A DNA stretch of 64,000 nt. Origin: Algoriphagus sp. A40 (GTDB lineage: Bacteria > Bacteroidota > Bacteroidia > Cytophagales > Cyclobacteriaceae). Under the pieces are notes generated by a model. That model saw nothing but the letters and a program-made list of their open reading frames with translations, made no database searches and was not told the DNA's origin. Position numbers and translations under genes: made by a program. Position 1 is the first letter of the stretch; each line of letters starts with the position of its first letter. The stretch is from assembly GCF_002002735.1 (NCBI RefSeq), contig NZ_MUNY01000078.1:350242-414241 (forward strand), in the 5' to 3' direction. Of the stretch, positions 26,295 through 34,393 are shown piece by piece.

Positions 26295-26972
26295 ATGCGC
26301 CCCTATCTCAAGTTTCTCTCCGCTCTCTCAGAAAACAACCACAAAGAATGGATGGATTCAAACAAGAAATGGTATTTGGAAACCAAAGAGGAATTACTGG
26401 AGGATGTGACGGTCATACTGAAGCAATTGACAGATTTGGAGCCTGAATTATCCAAGTTCAAAGCCAAAGATTGCGTTTTTCGTCAAAACCGGGATGTTCG
26501 GTTTTCGACAAACAAGGACCCTTACAAGACAAATTTTGGAGTTTACTTTTCTCCAAAAGGGAAAAAATCTCCCGGCCCGGGATATTACCTTCAGATACAA
26601 CCCGGAAATTCATTTTTGGCAGGTGGTATTTGGATGCCTGAGACGGAAACCTTGAAAAAAATTCGAAAAGAGATCGATTACAGTGGGGCCGAATTGGAGA
26701 AAATTGAAAATGATCCGGAATTCAAAAAGCTATTTAAAGGAATCGAAGGGGATAAGCTAAAAACCAGTCCAAGGGACTATGAGGCAAGCCATCCCTACAT
26801 CGAGTACCTCAAGCTCAAAAGTTTTACAGTTTCTTCACCGATTTCCGATCAGGTAATAGAATCCGGTGGATTCATTACGCTTGCGTTGGATGGTTTTGGC
26901 AAAATGAAACCCTTCAATGACTTTTTGAGCCAAGCGATGGAAGAAGTGGAGGACGGTTCGGGGATTTTGTGA
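26295..26972 (+). CDS. DUF2461 domain-containing protein
   Basis: The 225-aa cytoplasmic protein begins MRPYLKFLSALSENNHKEWMDSNKKWY and contains DCVFRQNRDVRFSTNKDPYKTNFG and YYLQIQPGNSFLAGGIW. These are the diagnostic segments of DUF2461 (TIGR02453), a widespread family with no established biochemical role. The length is typical. It is monocistronic, and convergent with the HAD phosphatase gene 18 bp away. Confidence 0.85.
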   Translation: MRPYLKFLSALSENNHKEWMDSNKKWYLETKEELLEDVTVILKQLTDLEPELSKFKAKDCVFRQNRDVRFSTNKDPYKTNFGVYFSPKGKKSPGPGYYLQIQPGNSFLAGGIWMPETETLKKIRKEIDYSGAELEKIENDPEFKKLFKGIEGDKLKTSPRDYEASHPYIEYLKLKSFTVSSPISDQVIESGGFITLALDGFGKMKPFNDFLSQAMEEVEDGSGIL

Positions 26973-26990
26973 TTGCTGGTTGAAGCTATT

Positions 26991-27815
26991 TCACAGCCCA
27001 AATTTCACATCCCGAAATCGCTCAAGTGTCGCTGCCACTCCGTCTTCTTTGTGATGAGAAGTGACTTCCTTGGCTACGGCCTTTACTTCAGGCCGGGCAT
27101 TTGCCACAGCCACACCCCAACCGACGCTTTGGAGCAGGTCGATGTCATTGAAATTGTCTCCAAAGGCGATGACCTCATCCATTCCAAAATCAAACTCATG
27201 GCTTAGGATTTTTCTCAATCCGGTGGCTTTCGAAATCGCTCTTGGGGCGATTTCCAGGTAAGTGTCACTGGAGCGATAGAGGTGAAGATCTTTGGCATGT
27301 TCCCAATGCAACTCTCCGAAAAGCCAGGAAATGTCCTGTGAGCTGCCCATACACATGACTTTGTGGGCACCGGAATTTACCTTGTTCCAAAGCTCCAAGA
27401 CATCCATAGCTTTCATCCAGGTGCATTGGACTTTGGTGTTTTTGATCTCGCGCTGAGACCAATAGTCGTCCTTCTCTTCGTACCAATTTTCACCTTGATA
27501 AAGGCTGACATGGATTTCAGTTTTTTCGGTAAGGCGAAGGATTTTTTCCACCAGTGCGAGAGGAATCGATACGTCTTCCAATATTTCTCCCTTCGAACTC
27601 AAAACAAAACCTCCGTTATAAGAAATCAGGGACTGTGGATGTTTTCCTAAATCCAGCAGCAAATGCCTCATGGCGTCGGGCATTCGGGAACTGGCTAAAA
27701 TCACCGGGAATTCTTTTGGAAATAGTCCGATTATCGATTTAAGGCGAGGGGAAAGATCCCGTTCGGAATTGAGAAGTGTCCCGTCGATATCGGAACAGAT
27801 GGCTTTAAAATTCAT
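26991..27815 (-). CDS. Cof-type HAD-IIB family phosphatase
   Basis: The 274-aa protein starts MNFKAICSDIDGTLLNSE, containing the HAD motif I DxDGT (Asp9 nucleophile). LASSRMPDAM is motif II-like, an active-site Lys lies in the AISKATGLRKIL region, and GDNFNDIDLLQSVG (motif IV, GDxxND) is the Mg2+ site. The C2B cap lies between, with the usual Bacteroidota Cof arrangement. Substrates in this family are sugar phosphates, PLP or FMN-like phosphates; not assignable here. Its start codon overlaps the stop of the upstream 90-aa membrane protein, suggesting coupling. Confidence 0.88.
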   Translation of the reverse strand: MNFKAICSDIDGTLLNSERDLSPRLKSIIGLFPKEFPVILASSRMPDAMRHLLLDLGKHPQSLISYNGGFVLSSKGEILEDVSIPLALVEKILRLTEKTEIHVSLYQGENWYEEKDDYWSQREIKNTKVQCTWMKAMDVLELWNKVNSGAHKVMCMGSSQDISWLFGELHWEHAKDLHLYRSSDTYLEIAPRAISKATGLRKILSHEFDFGMDEVIAFGDNFNDIDLLQSVGWGVAVANARPEVKAVAKEVTSHHKEDGVAATLERFRDVKFGL

Positions 27816-28087
27816 CAGTCTAAGGAATCCCAGTCGATTTGGTCGGCGAAGTTCATGAAAAAGCCGAACCCAACCAATCCTAAAACCAACAAAGCGATCA
27901 CAATTCCAATCAATTTGACGATAAGTTCAGCCTTTGCCCAGTTGGCTTTATCAGGTTCTGTGTTCTTGTCCACCGCCCAAACGATCAGCATAATGAATCC
28001 GATCAGGGGAATTTTGGAAATCAAAACATTGATAATCCAATCACCGAGGGATTGGGGAGGTTTTTGAAAATCAGGAGGAAAATTCAT
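27815..28087 (-). CDS. Small two-helix membrane protein, unknown function
   Basis: The 90-aa product has two hydrophobic helices, about residues 18-40 (INVLISKIPLIGFIMLIVWAV) and 56-77 (VKLIGIVIALLVLGLVGFGF), separated by a charged loop (DKNTEPDKANWAKAE). It is probably an inner-membrane protein with both termini on one side. It shares a 1-bp stop/start overlap with the HAD phosphatase. I do not recognise the family. Confidence 0.65.
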   Translation of the reverse strand: MNFPPDFQKPPQSLGDWIINVLISKIPLIGFIMLIVWAVDKNTEPDKANWAKAELIVKLIGIVIALLVLGLVGFGFFMNFADQIDWDSLD

Positions 28088-28105
28088 GGCTGGGAGGGAT
28101 TAATG

Positions 28106-28525
28106 TCAAAAGTCTTTTGTGTCAAACGTATATTCCTGCATCGCGACATTCTCGGGATTGGAAGGATCGGATTGGATGAACTGGACAGTGATTTTTTGGT
28201 AATCGACTGATTTTTCAAAATCCCTGAGATAGGTTTCAGCACATTTTCTTGCTAAAATTTCCGGTTGATTTCCCAAAATAGCTGGATCACCATTTTCCAG
28301 CTTCAAAAAAATTGTAGACTCCACTTCATCATCCACCGTGGATTGACTCAGGTTTACACTCATTCCCTGAAATCTCCCCATTGCCCGGATTTCCTCAGAA
28401 GGCATAAAGCCTTCCCCCATGATATTTTCCATGCCGCTGAATGCCAGCTTGGCGATATCTTCAGGTTCGCAAGAGCAGGAGCTTAACCAAATCAGGCAAA
28501 AAAAGTAGATCAGATTTGACTTCAT
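28106..28525 (-). CDS. Lipoprotein of unknown function
   Basis: The 139-aa product opens MKSNLIYFFCLIWLSSCSCEPE, giving a lipobox LSSC. The mature domain shows an alternating pattern (MGRFQGMSVNLSQSTVDDEVESTIFLKLENG, then a helix IILARKCAETYL). I do not recognise it. It lies 18 bp upstream of the small membrane protein and may form an operon with it and the HAD phosphatase. Confidence 0.6.
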   Translation of the reverse strand: MKSNLIYFFCLIWLSSCSCEPEDIAKLAFSGMENIMGEGFMPSEEIRAMGRFQGMSVNLSQSTVDDEVESTIFLKLENGDPAILGNQPEILARKCAETYLRDFEKSVDYQKITVQFIQSDPSNPENVAMQEYTFDTKDF

Positions 28526-28698
28526 TGTAGGGCGTGGGTTAAGAATATAAAATTGGTAAAAAATTGGAAACTAGCCAGTATTCCCTGCTTTTCAAATACC
28601 ATCTAATGCTGACCTTCGATTCCCTATTTAACCTAATGAATGGATCAAACTTACCAAGTTGGGGGAAAAATAGGCATTCCAAAATGTCTATAAAATGC

Positions 28699-28726
28699 AA
28701 AAAGCTTCACATTTCTGTGAAGCTTT
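28699..28726 (-). terminator. tRNA-array terminator
   Basis: AAAGCTTCAC/GTGAAGCTTT, 10-bp stem with an ATTTCT loop. On the minus strand it is followed by TTTTTGCATTTT, 5 nt beyond the tRNA-Ala 3' end. Confidence 0.75.
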
Positions 28727-28730
28727 CAAG

Positions 28731-28804
28731 TGGAGGATAACGGATTCGAACCGATGACCTCTACACTGCCAGTGTAGCGCTCTAGCCAACTGAGCTAATC
28801 CCCC
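28731..28804 (-). tRNA. tRNA-Ala (GGC)
   Basis: The 74-nt minus-strand sequence folds as a cloverleaf. The acceptor stem GGGGGAT pairs with ATCCTCC, with discriminator A. It contains the G3-U70 pair that specifies alanine. The D-arm is GCTC...GAGC, the anticodon stem CTACA/TGTAG with loop CTGGCAG (anticodon GGC), the variable loop AGGTC and the T-loop TTCGAAT. The T-stem has one T-T mismatch (positions 50-64). CCA is not encoded. It is the last unit of a four-unit cluster on this strand. Confidence 0.93.
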
Positions 28805-29050
28805 ATTATTTTCATCCGATTTGGATTCGAACCGCTGACCTTCCCGATTGCCATCGGGACGCTCTAGCCAACTGAGCTAATCCCCCATTATTTTCATCCG
28901 ATTTGGATTCGAACCGCTGACCTTCCCGATTGCCATCGGGACGCTCTAGCCAACTGAGCTAATCCCCCATTATTTTAATCCGATTTGGATTCGAACCGCT
29001 GACCTTCCCGATTGCCATCGGGACGCTCTAGCCAACTGAGCTAATCCCCC
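28805..29050 (-). repeat. Three tandem 82-bp degenerate tRNA-Ala-like units
   Basis: Units 28805-28886, 28887-28968 and 28969-29050 are identical except for one base (C or A in TTTTCATCCG/TTTTAATCCG). In the minus-strand sense the first 27 nt equal the 5' end of the adjacent tRNA-Ala, through the D-arm. The anticodon arm is replaced by TCCCGAT-GGCA-ATCGGGA, which still shows GGC. The 3' part keeps GGTTCGAATCC, but the acceptor 3' strand (AAATCGGAT) no longer pairs with GGGGGAT. They are probably tRNA pseudogenes or a tRNA-derived repeat array, upstream of the functional tRNA in transcription. Confidence 0.85.
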
Positions 29051-29098
29051 AAACGGAGTGCAAATATAGAACGGGAATTTTTCCTCGCAAATAAAACT

Positions 29099-29707
29099 TT
29101 ACTCTTGATGGTAATTTATCCTGGTGAGGATACTTCTGCCCAGCGTGACTTCATCCGTGAACTCCAACTCCCCGCCAACAGGAATTCCCCTGGCAATAGT
29201 GCTTACTTTGATTCCGGATTCTTTGAGTCTTTTGCTGAGGTAAAAGGAAGTTGTATCTCCTTCCATGGTGGCCGATAGCGCCAAAATGATCTCCGAAACT
29301 TCTCCCTTTGATACCCGCTCTAACAGGGTTTCGATTTTCAACTCCTCGGGACCAATTCCCTGAATCGGAGAGATTACCCCGCCCAAAACATGGTAAAGTC
29401 CCAGGTACTGATTGGTGTTTTCGATGGCAAGAACATCCCGTATATCTTCAACTACGCAGATAACAGCCCCGTCTCTTCTGTGACTTTTGCAGATACTGCA
29501 CTCCTCTTGGTCGGAAATGTTGTGGCAGTTTTTGCAATAGCGGATTTCCTCTCTCATTCGGGTAATTGAAAGCGCCAATGCTCCGGTCACCGCTTCATTC
29601 TGCTTCAAAAGATGCAAAGCCAAGCGCAAAGCAGTCTTTTTTCCGATTCCAGGGAGCCGGGAAATTTCGGTGACTGCATCCTCAATTAATTTGGAAGGGA
29701 AATTCAA
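29099..29707 (-). CDS. recR: Recombination protein RecR
   Basis: The 202-aa protein has the N-terminal HhH segment (LIEDAVTEISRLPGIGKKTALRLAL). A C4 zinc finger has Cys58, Cys61, Cys70 and Cys73 (CKNCHNISDQEECSIC). A Toprim domain follows, with VICVVEDIRDVLAIE and TMEGDTTSFYL, and the C-terminus contains IARGIPVGGELEF. RecR acts with RecF and RecO in loading RecA at gaps. Length matches the family (about 200 aa). It lies 11 bp downstream of clpS on the same strand. Confidence 0.96.
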   Translation of the reverse strand: MNFPSKLIEDAVTEISRLPGIGKKTALRLALHLLKQNEAVTGALALSITRMREEIRYCKNCHNISDQEECSICKSHRRDGAVICVVEDIRDVLAIENTNQYLGLYHVLGGVISPIQGIGPEELKIETLLERVSKGEVSEIILALSATMEGDTTSFYLSKRLKESGIKVSTIARGIPVGGELEFTDEVTLGRSILTRINYHQE

Positions 29708-29718
29708 TGGTTTTGGAA

Positions 29719-30012
29719 TTAAACTATTGCTGCCTGAATTCCGGCATCGAGGATGGATTCACACATCGGCTTCAGTTCTTCTCTAGAGCCTTTTTTTACA
29801 GCACATTTTCCACGGTAATGGATAAGGAGCGTGCATTGCTCTGCCTGCTCATGTGAATGTTTACAAACTTTCATCAGGATAGCAATGACATGCTCGAAAG
29901 TATTGACATCGTCATTGAAGACCACCAGATCAAGTGCTTCCTGATCCAGCAAATCCTCCAAGAGGATTTCCGACTCCTCAATGTAGGGAAGGGTGACGCT
30001 TAGTTGGTTCAT
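29719..30012 (-). CDS. clpS: ATP-dependent Clp protease adaptor ClpS
   Basis: The 97-aa protein contains LVVFNDDVNTFEHVIAIL (the ND(D)xxTxxxV motif of the N-degron pocket) and the segment HYRGKCAVKKGSREELKPM that contacts ClpA/ClpC N-domains. ClpS delivers N-end-rule substrates to ClpAP/ClpCP. Normal length. It is transcribed ahead of recR with an 11-bp gap, and divergent from the symporter gene at 30065. Confidence 0.93.
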   Translation of the reverse strand: MNQLSVTLPYIEESEILLEDLLDQEALDLVVFNDDVNTFEHVIAILMKVCKHSHEQAEQCTLLIHYRGKCAVKKGSREELKPMCESILDAGIQAAIV

Positions 30013-30064
30013 TTTGCAAAATTAAGAATAATAGACAACTTAGCGACCTACTCGATCCTCCTTT

Positions 30065-31510
30065 ATGAATCCCCAAGTAGTCTTATTAGTCATTTCAGCC
30101 TATTTTCTTTTACTTTTTTCGATTTCCTGGTTTACATCCCGCAAAGTTACTGCTGAAACTTTCTTTACAGGTGACCGGCAATCGCCTTGGTTTTTGGTGG
30201 CTTTTGGAATGATAGGAGCTTCTCTTTCTGGAGTAACTTTCATTTCGGTACCAGGTGAAGTCGGCAATACCAACTTCTATTACTTTCAGGTAGTTTTGGG
30301 TTATACGGTCGGTTATTTCACAATCGCCAAGGTATTATTGCCGCTCTATTACCGATTAAATCTGGTTTCGATTTACTCTTACCTGGAGGATAGATTTGGA
30401 TTTTGGTCCTACAAAACCGGTGCTTTTTTCTTCATTCTTTCAAGGGCTTTAGGTTCTTCGCTTCGGTTATACTTGGTTGCCAGTGTTTTACAGTTGATTC
30501 TTTTTGATTCACTCGGGATTCCATTTTGGGTTTCAGTGTTGATCACTGTCGGATTGATTTGGCTCTATACCTACAAGGGCGGGATCAAAACGGTGGTTTG
30601 GACCGATACCCTACAAACCGCCTTTATGCTTGCTGCGGTGGTGATTACCATTTTCTTTATTGGGAATGAACTTGGATTAAAAAGCCTCGGTGATTACATC
30701 TCATCAGTCGCGGAGGACAGCCGATCGGAAATTTTCAATTGGGATTGGAAAGCCGGCACCAATTTCTTTAAGCAGTTTATCTCTGGGGCATTTATCACCA
30801 TCGTGATGACCGGATTGGACCAGGACATGATGCAAAAAAACCTGACTTGCAAGAATATCGGGGATGCTCAGAAAAACATGTTTTGGTTTACCATCATTTT
30901 GGTGATTGTGAATCTTCTTTTCCTTTCCCTTGGAGTCATGCTGTATTTGTATGCTGAAAGCAAAGGGATTCCACTTCCGGGTAAATCGGACCAGCTTTTT
31001 CCTTTGTTGGCCACAGAACACTTTTCTGCATTTGCAGGTATTGTCTTTGTTTTGGGAATTATTGCAGCGGCCTATTCCAGTGCTGATTCAACACTCACCG
31101 CTTTAACAACTTCTTTTTGCATTGATTTTCTAGAGATCGACCGAAAATATGCTCCCGAAAAACGGGTTGCCATCCGCCAGAAAGTCCACATCGCCTTCAC
31201 TGGATTGTTTTACCTTTTGATTCTCTCCTTTTACTGGCTCAATGACCAGAGTGTGATCAATTCGGTATTTATCATCGCAGGATATACTTATGGCCCACTT
31301 TTAGGCCTGTATTCATTTGGTCTTTTCACAAAGTGGAAAGTGAAGGACAAGTGGGTGCCCTACATTGCTGTTGCAGCTCCTATTGTCACCTACTTGATCA
31401 GCCAAAATTCTGAAAAACTGCTTTGGGGCTACAAATTCGGCTTTGAAGCATTGATTTTGAATGGACTGCTGATGTTTTTGGGCCTTTACCTGCTGCGCAA
31501 AAAAGACTAG
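30065..31510 (+). CDS. Sodium:solute symporter (SSS family)
   Basis: The 481-aa membrane protein has about 13 hydrophobic helices. It shows the SSS signature near the N-terminus (TAETFFTGDRQSPWFLVAFGMIGASLSG) and GIIAAAYSSADSTLTALTT in the Na2-site helix TM8. These transporters couple Na+ entry to uptake of sugars, amino acids or other solutes; the substrate is not clear from sequence. Its stop codon overlaps by 4 bp the 3' end of the convergent alkyltransferase-like gene. Confidence 0.9.
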   Translation: MNPQVVLLVISAYFLLLFSISWFTSRKVTAETFFTGDRQSPWFLVAFGMIGASLSGVTFISVPGEVGNTNFYYFQVVLGYTVGYFTIAKVLLPLYYRLNLVSIYSYLEDRFGFWSYKTGAFFFILSRALGSSLRLYLVASVLQLILFDSLGIPFWVSVLITVGLIWLYTYKGGIKTVVWTDTLQTAFMLAAVVITIFFIGNELGLKSLGDYISSVAEDSRSEIFNWDWKAGTNFFKQFISGAFITIVMTGLDQDMMQKNLTCKNIGDAQKNMFWFTIILVIVNLLFLSLGVMLYLYAESKGIPLPGKSDQLFPLLATEHFSAFAGIVFVLGIIAAAYSSADSTLTALTTSFCIDFLEIDRKYAPEKRVAIRQKVHIAFTGLFYLLILSFYWLNDQSVINSVFIIAGYTYGPLLGLYSFGLFTKWKVKDKWVPYIAVAAPIVTYLISQNSEKLLWGYKFGFEALILNGLLMFLGLYLLRKKD

Positions 31511-31845
31511 AGTCCAAGTTCCTTTTCAGGATCCCAAAAGACTTTCTCAAAATCCACAACCCGGTCATTCTCGACATTTACACCATCTGCTTTCAACAAT
31601 TCCTGCATTCTGGTGGGGGATTCGAAATGGTTTTTCCCCGTGAGCAATCCATTTCTGTTGACCACACGCTGTGCTGGTACATCAGACATGGAATGGGCGG
31701 CATTCATAGCGTATCCGACCATCCTTGCGCCACTTTTCAGTCCGAGGTAATGAGCAATGGTACCATAACTTGTAACCCTTCCTTTTGGAATTTCTCGGAC
31801 TACCTGATAGACCAGGTCAAAATAATTAGGCTTTTCGTTGCTCAT
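31507..31845 (-). CDS. Alkyltransferase-like (ATL) protein, MGMT fold without active Cys
   Basis: The 112-aa protein keeps the DNA-binding domain of O6-alkylguanine-DNA alkyltransferase (IPKGRVTSYGTIAHYLGL, RMVGYAMNAA). The catalytic PCHRV is replaced by PAQRV (Ala58 at the Cys position). Proteins of this type bind O6-alkylguanine without repairing it and hand the lesion to nucleotide-excision repair (ATL family knowledge). Length fits ATLs. Its start overlaps the end of the mscS gene by 20 bp, so the two are translationally linked. Confidence 0.85.
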   Translation of the reverse strand: MSNEKPNYFDLVYQVVREIPKGRVTSYGTIAHYLGLKSGARMVGYAMNAAHSMSDVPAQRVVNRNGLLTGKNHFESPTRMQELLKADGVNVENDRVVDFEKVFWDPEKELGL

Positions 31846-32716
31846 GGCTCCAGTCGATCAGGGCTTGGTTGATTTCTTTTTTAACTATAATCTCGGTTGC
31901 TTTTTCGCCAGTTTTGATCGGAAACTGAAATCTAACCAGAACAGTCTCTGCTTTTCGCTCAATCACATTCAGTTGCGCTCCATCGGAAAATACCACTTCG
32001 AATTTTTCTAAAATTGACACGAGTTTTTCTTCAAGGGGATTCAGATGGATTTCACTTTTTGCAGAAATCTCCACATCAAAAATCACCTGGTGGGTATTGT
32101 TTTTGGAAAAGTTGACCACATCGGTTGTCAAAGCCATCGTGTTTGGGATCAGGATGATTTCCCCTGAGTCATTTTTCAAAACCAGATTAATCAAGGTGAT
32201 GTCCCGGATGAACCCGATGTGCTTTCCGACCTGGATTTTGTCACCGATTTCAAGTTGGTCTGAAAACATCATAATCAGGCCATTTGCGATACTGGTGATG
32301 TATTCCTTGGTCAAAAGGGCAATCGCTGCCGCGACGATAGTGATACTCGTCAAAAACTCAAGAGGTCTGATGCCAAATGCAAGCATCAGACAGATCAGTA
32401 GCCCGATGCTGTTGAGTATCCCGGCAATCCGGCCAATTCCGATGACGAAATTCGGCTGGACTTTGGAGTCTTCCCGCTGTTGAAGGTAAATTCTCAGGGT
32501 GATGATCCGGCCCAAAGAAATGATCAGGTTGGTACTGATCAGGAAAATCAGTGCCCGGATGATGTGGTTTAAAATTTCAAATTTTTCAAGTAAAGGCCTC
32601 AAAAATGTGTCCCCTTCATATAAAATCTCCAAAATGATCAACAGGAGAAGTTTTATGGCAAAGTTTCTTCTGCGGACATTCTCTTTGACCTGGATACTGC
32701 TTTTGAGGTGATTCAT
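31826..32716 (-). CDS. Mechanosensitive ion channel family protein (MscS)
   Basis: The 296-aa protein has three to four N-terminal membrane helices (about residues 20-160, including LLLIILEILYEG and GILNSIGLLICLMLAFGI). The conserved MscS core follows: GLIMMFSDQLEIGDKIQVGKHIGFIRDITLINLVLKNDSGEIILIPN, with the D(x)(V/I) and IPN elements of the beta domain. It would release solutes on osmotic downshock. No C-terminal extra domain is visible. Divergent from the SDR gene at 32776. Confidence 0.9.
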   Translation of the reverse strand: MNHLKSSIQVKENVRRRNFAIKLLLLIILEILYEGDTFLRPLLEKFEILNHIIRALIFLISTNLIISLGRIITLRIYLQQREDSKVQPNFVIGIGRIAGILNSIGLLICLMLAFGIRPLEFLTSITIVAAAIALLTKEYITSIANGLIMMFSDQLEIGDKIQVGKHIGFIRDITLINLVLKNDSGEIILIPNTMALTTDVVNFSKNNTHQVIFDVEISAKSEIHLNPLEEKLVSILEKFEVVFSDGAQLNVIERKAETVLVRFQFPIKTGEKATEIIVKKEINQALIDWSHEQRKA

Positions 32717-32775
32717 GTTTCAATCGAAAAATAAAGGCTAATTTTAGCAAATATCGGAATGAAATCAGTCCAGAC

Positions 32776-33453
32776 ATGAGCAGAAATATAATTGTGACAG
32801 GTGCAGCAGGAGGTCTTGGAAGAGCTGTGGTGGAGAAATTCAAACGGGAAGGATATCATGTAATTGCGCTCTTGAAGCCTGGTTATGAGGAGTCTGTGGA
32901 TGAAGCGGATGATTGCTACGAGGTGGATGTGACGGATGAAACTGCTGTTTTAGAATTTGTCAGGGAGTTTCAGATGCAATACAATGACCTCGATGCCATG
33001 GCTATGCTAGTCGGAGGATTTGCGATGGGCAATCTCGAATCCACGTCTCAAAAGGACATTCAGACGATGTTTCACCTGAATTTTTTCAGTGCCTATCATT
33101 TGGTAAGGGGCTTTTTGCCGATTATGAAAAAGCAGCAAAAAGGCACTTTTCTGTTTGTGGGAGCCAGACCCGCAATGGAGCTTTCAAGTGCCATGGGGAC
33201 CATAGCTTATGCGCTGAGTAAAAAGCTGGTTTTGACCTTAGCCGAAATTCTTGCTGAAGAGGTCCACGACACCCAAATTCGGAGTCATGTTTTTGTCCCT
33301 AGTATTATTGACACGGAGGCGAATCGAGCGGCTATGCCGGATGCCGATTTTACCAAGTGGGTCAGTGCCAAAGACATTGCGGAATCCATGCATTATGCAG
33401 TCAACAATCCGGCTCTAAGAAATATGACTTTCAAACTTTATGGAGGAGTATAA
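32776..33453 (+). CDS. Short-chain dehydrogenase/reductase
   Basis: The 225-aa protein has the SDR cofactor motif TGAAGGLGRAVVEKF near residue 8 and the active-site pair YALSK (YxxxK) around residue 146-150, preceded by the Ser-bearing segment GARPAMELSSAMG. The NAG strand motif is replaced by MLVGGFAMGN. The length and the LVGGF segment resemble dihydropteridine-reductase-like SDRs, but the substrate is not assignable. Its end carries the GGAGGAG purine run before the next gene, 10 bp away, suggesting coupling. Confidence 0.88.
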   Translation: MSRNIIVTGAAGGLGRAVVEKFKREGYHVIALLKPGYEESVDEADDCYEVDVTDETAVLEFVREFQMQYNDLDAMAMLVGGFAMGNLESTSQKDIQTMFHLNFFSAYHLVRGFLPIMKKQQKGTFLFVGARPAMELSSAMGTIAYALSKKLVLTLAEILAEEVHDTQIRSHVFVPSIIDTEANRAAMPDADFTKWVSAKDIAESMHYAVNNPALRNMTFKLYGGV

Positions 33454-33463
33454 TTTGGTTACT

Positions 33464-33925
33464 ATGAAAAAAACGGTGCTGCTTTCTGGCCTTTTGGGGC
33501 TATTTTTGTCCTTTAATGCTTTTTCCCAGCAGGAAGAAAAGCAAGTGGAGGAAGTGATCAGGAGTTTGTTTGACGGCATGCGCGAAAAGGATGCCGATCA
33601 GGTAGCTGCCGCCTTTTCTCCGGAAGCTATGATGCAGACAGTGATTTTCAAACCTGAAGGAAGTGAAGTAGGAAGCAACGCTGTGGCTGATTTTGTAAAA
33701 AGAATCGCATCCACTCCTGCCGAAACGAATCTGGATGAGCGGATTTTAGATTACCAAATCAAAGTGGATGGGACGATGGCTTCCGCCTGGACGCCTTATC
33801 GCTTTTATGTCAACGGAAATTTTAGCCATTGTGGAGTCAATTCCTTCCAGTTGGTGAAAATGGCCGAAGGCTGGAAAATCGTGTACATCATCGATACACG
33901 AAGAAAAGAACCTTGTGAAGAGTAA
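33464..33925 (+). CDS. Secreted NTF2-like (SnoaL-type) protein
   Basis: The start at 33464 (MKKTVLLSGLLGLFLSFNAFSQ) is chosen because it yields a proper signal peptide, unlike the ATG at 33440 that overlaps the SDR gene. The 131-aa mature part follows the nuclear transport factor 2-like fold (VEEVIRSLFDGMREKDADQVAAAFSPEAMMQT, SCGVNSFQLVKMAEGWKIVYIIDTR). NTF2-like proteins bind small ligands or act as enzymes; no catalytic set is obvious. It is probably co-transcribed with the SDR and the following GreA-like gene, 5 bp away. Confidence 0.8.
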   Translation: MKKTVLLSGLLGLFLSFNAFSQQEEKQVEEVIRSLFDGMREKDADQVAAAFSPEAMMQTVIFKPEGSEVGSNAVADFVKRIASTPAETNLDERILDYQIKVDGTMASAWTPYRFYVNGNFSHCGVNSFQLVKMAEGWKIVYIIDTRRKEPCEE

Positions 33926-33930
33926 ATTTT

Positions 33931-34386
33931 ATGAACGAATTCAAAGCAAAAGTCTATCAGACGGCGATCACCCAGTTGAAGGATAAGGAAGTCCTTCTCT
34001 CCACTGAGCGCAAAAACATTATCGAAAGCATCCTTGAAGAGGAAAAGAACAGTGCCGGGGATAAATATGAGACAAGCAGAGAAACCATGACTCAGGATCT
34101 CAATACTCTGGAGACTCAGATCAAGCAAAGTAAGTTTGACCTGGAGGAGCTCTACCGGTTGCAAACAATTAAAGAAACTCCTCCAAGTGTGCAGGAAGGC
34201 GCTTTGATCAAGCTCGGTATGGATTGGTTCCTGATTGCTGTCAGTATCGGGCAAGTCAAAGTGGAGGATTCCAAGGTGTTTTTGATGAGTAAAAACTCTC
34301 CTTTGGGTGAGCTTTTGATTGGCAAGAAAAAGAAAGATCAGGTGAATTTCCGCGGGAAAATGCACCTGATCGAAGAGTTGGTTTGA
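33931..34386 (+). CDS. GreA/GreB C-terminal-like protein with N-terminal coiled coil
   Basis: The 151-aa protein has an N-terminal charged helical region (QTAITQLKDKEVLLSTERKNIIESIL, TQDLNTLETQIKQSKFDLEELY) resembling the GreA coiled coil. A C-terminal domain carries VFLMSKNSPLGELLIGKKKKDQVNFRG, very close to the GreA FKBP-like signature (SPxGxALLGKKxGD). It lacks the N-terminal GreA acidic tip DxE pattern, so it may bind RNA polymerase without cleavage stimulation (inference). Homologues in Bacteroidota are often mislabelled as 3-oxoacyl-ACP synthase. Confidence 0.7.
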   Translation: MNEFKAKVYQTAITQLKDKEVLLSTERKNIIESILEEEKNSAGDKYETSRETMTQDLNTLETQIKQSKFDLEELYRLQTIKETPPSVQEGALIKLGMDWFLIAVSIGQVKVEDSKVFLMSKNSPLGELLIGKKKKDQVNFRGKMHLIEELV

Positions 34387-34393
34387 TTGGAAA

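Noticed and set aside
28805..29050. Tandem 82-bp repeats as a CRISPR array
   Set aside because: The whole 82-bp unit repeats without unique spacers and it is homologous to the neighbouring tRNA-Ala gene.
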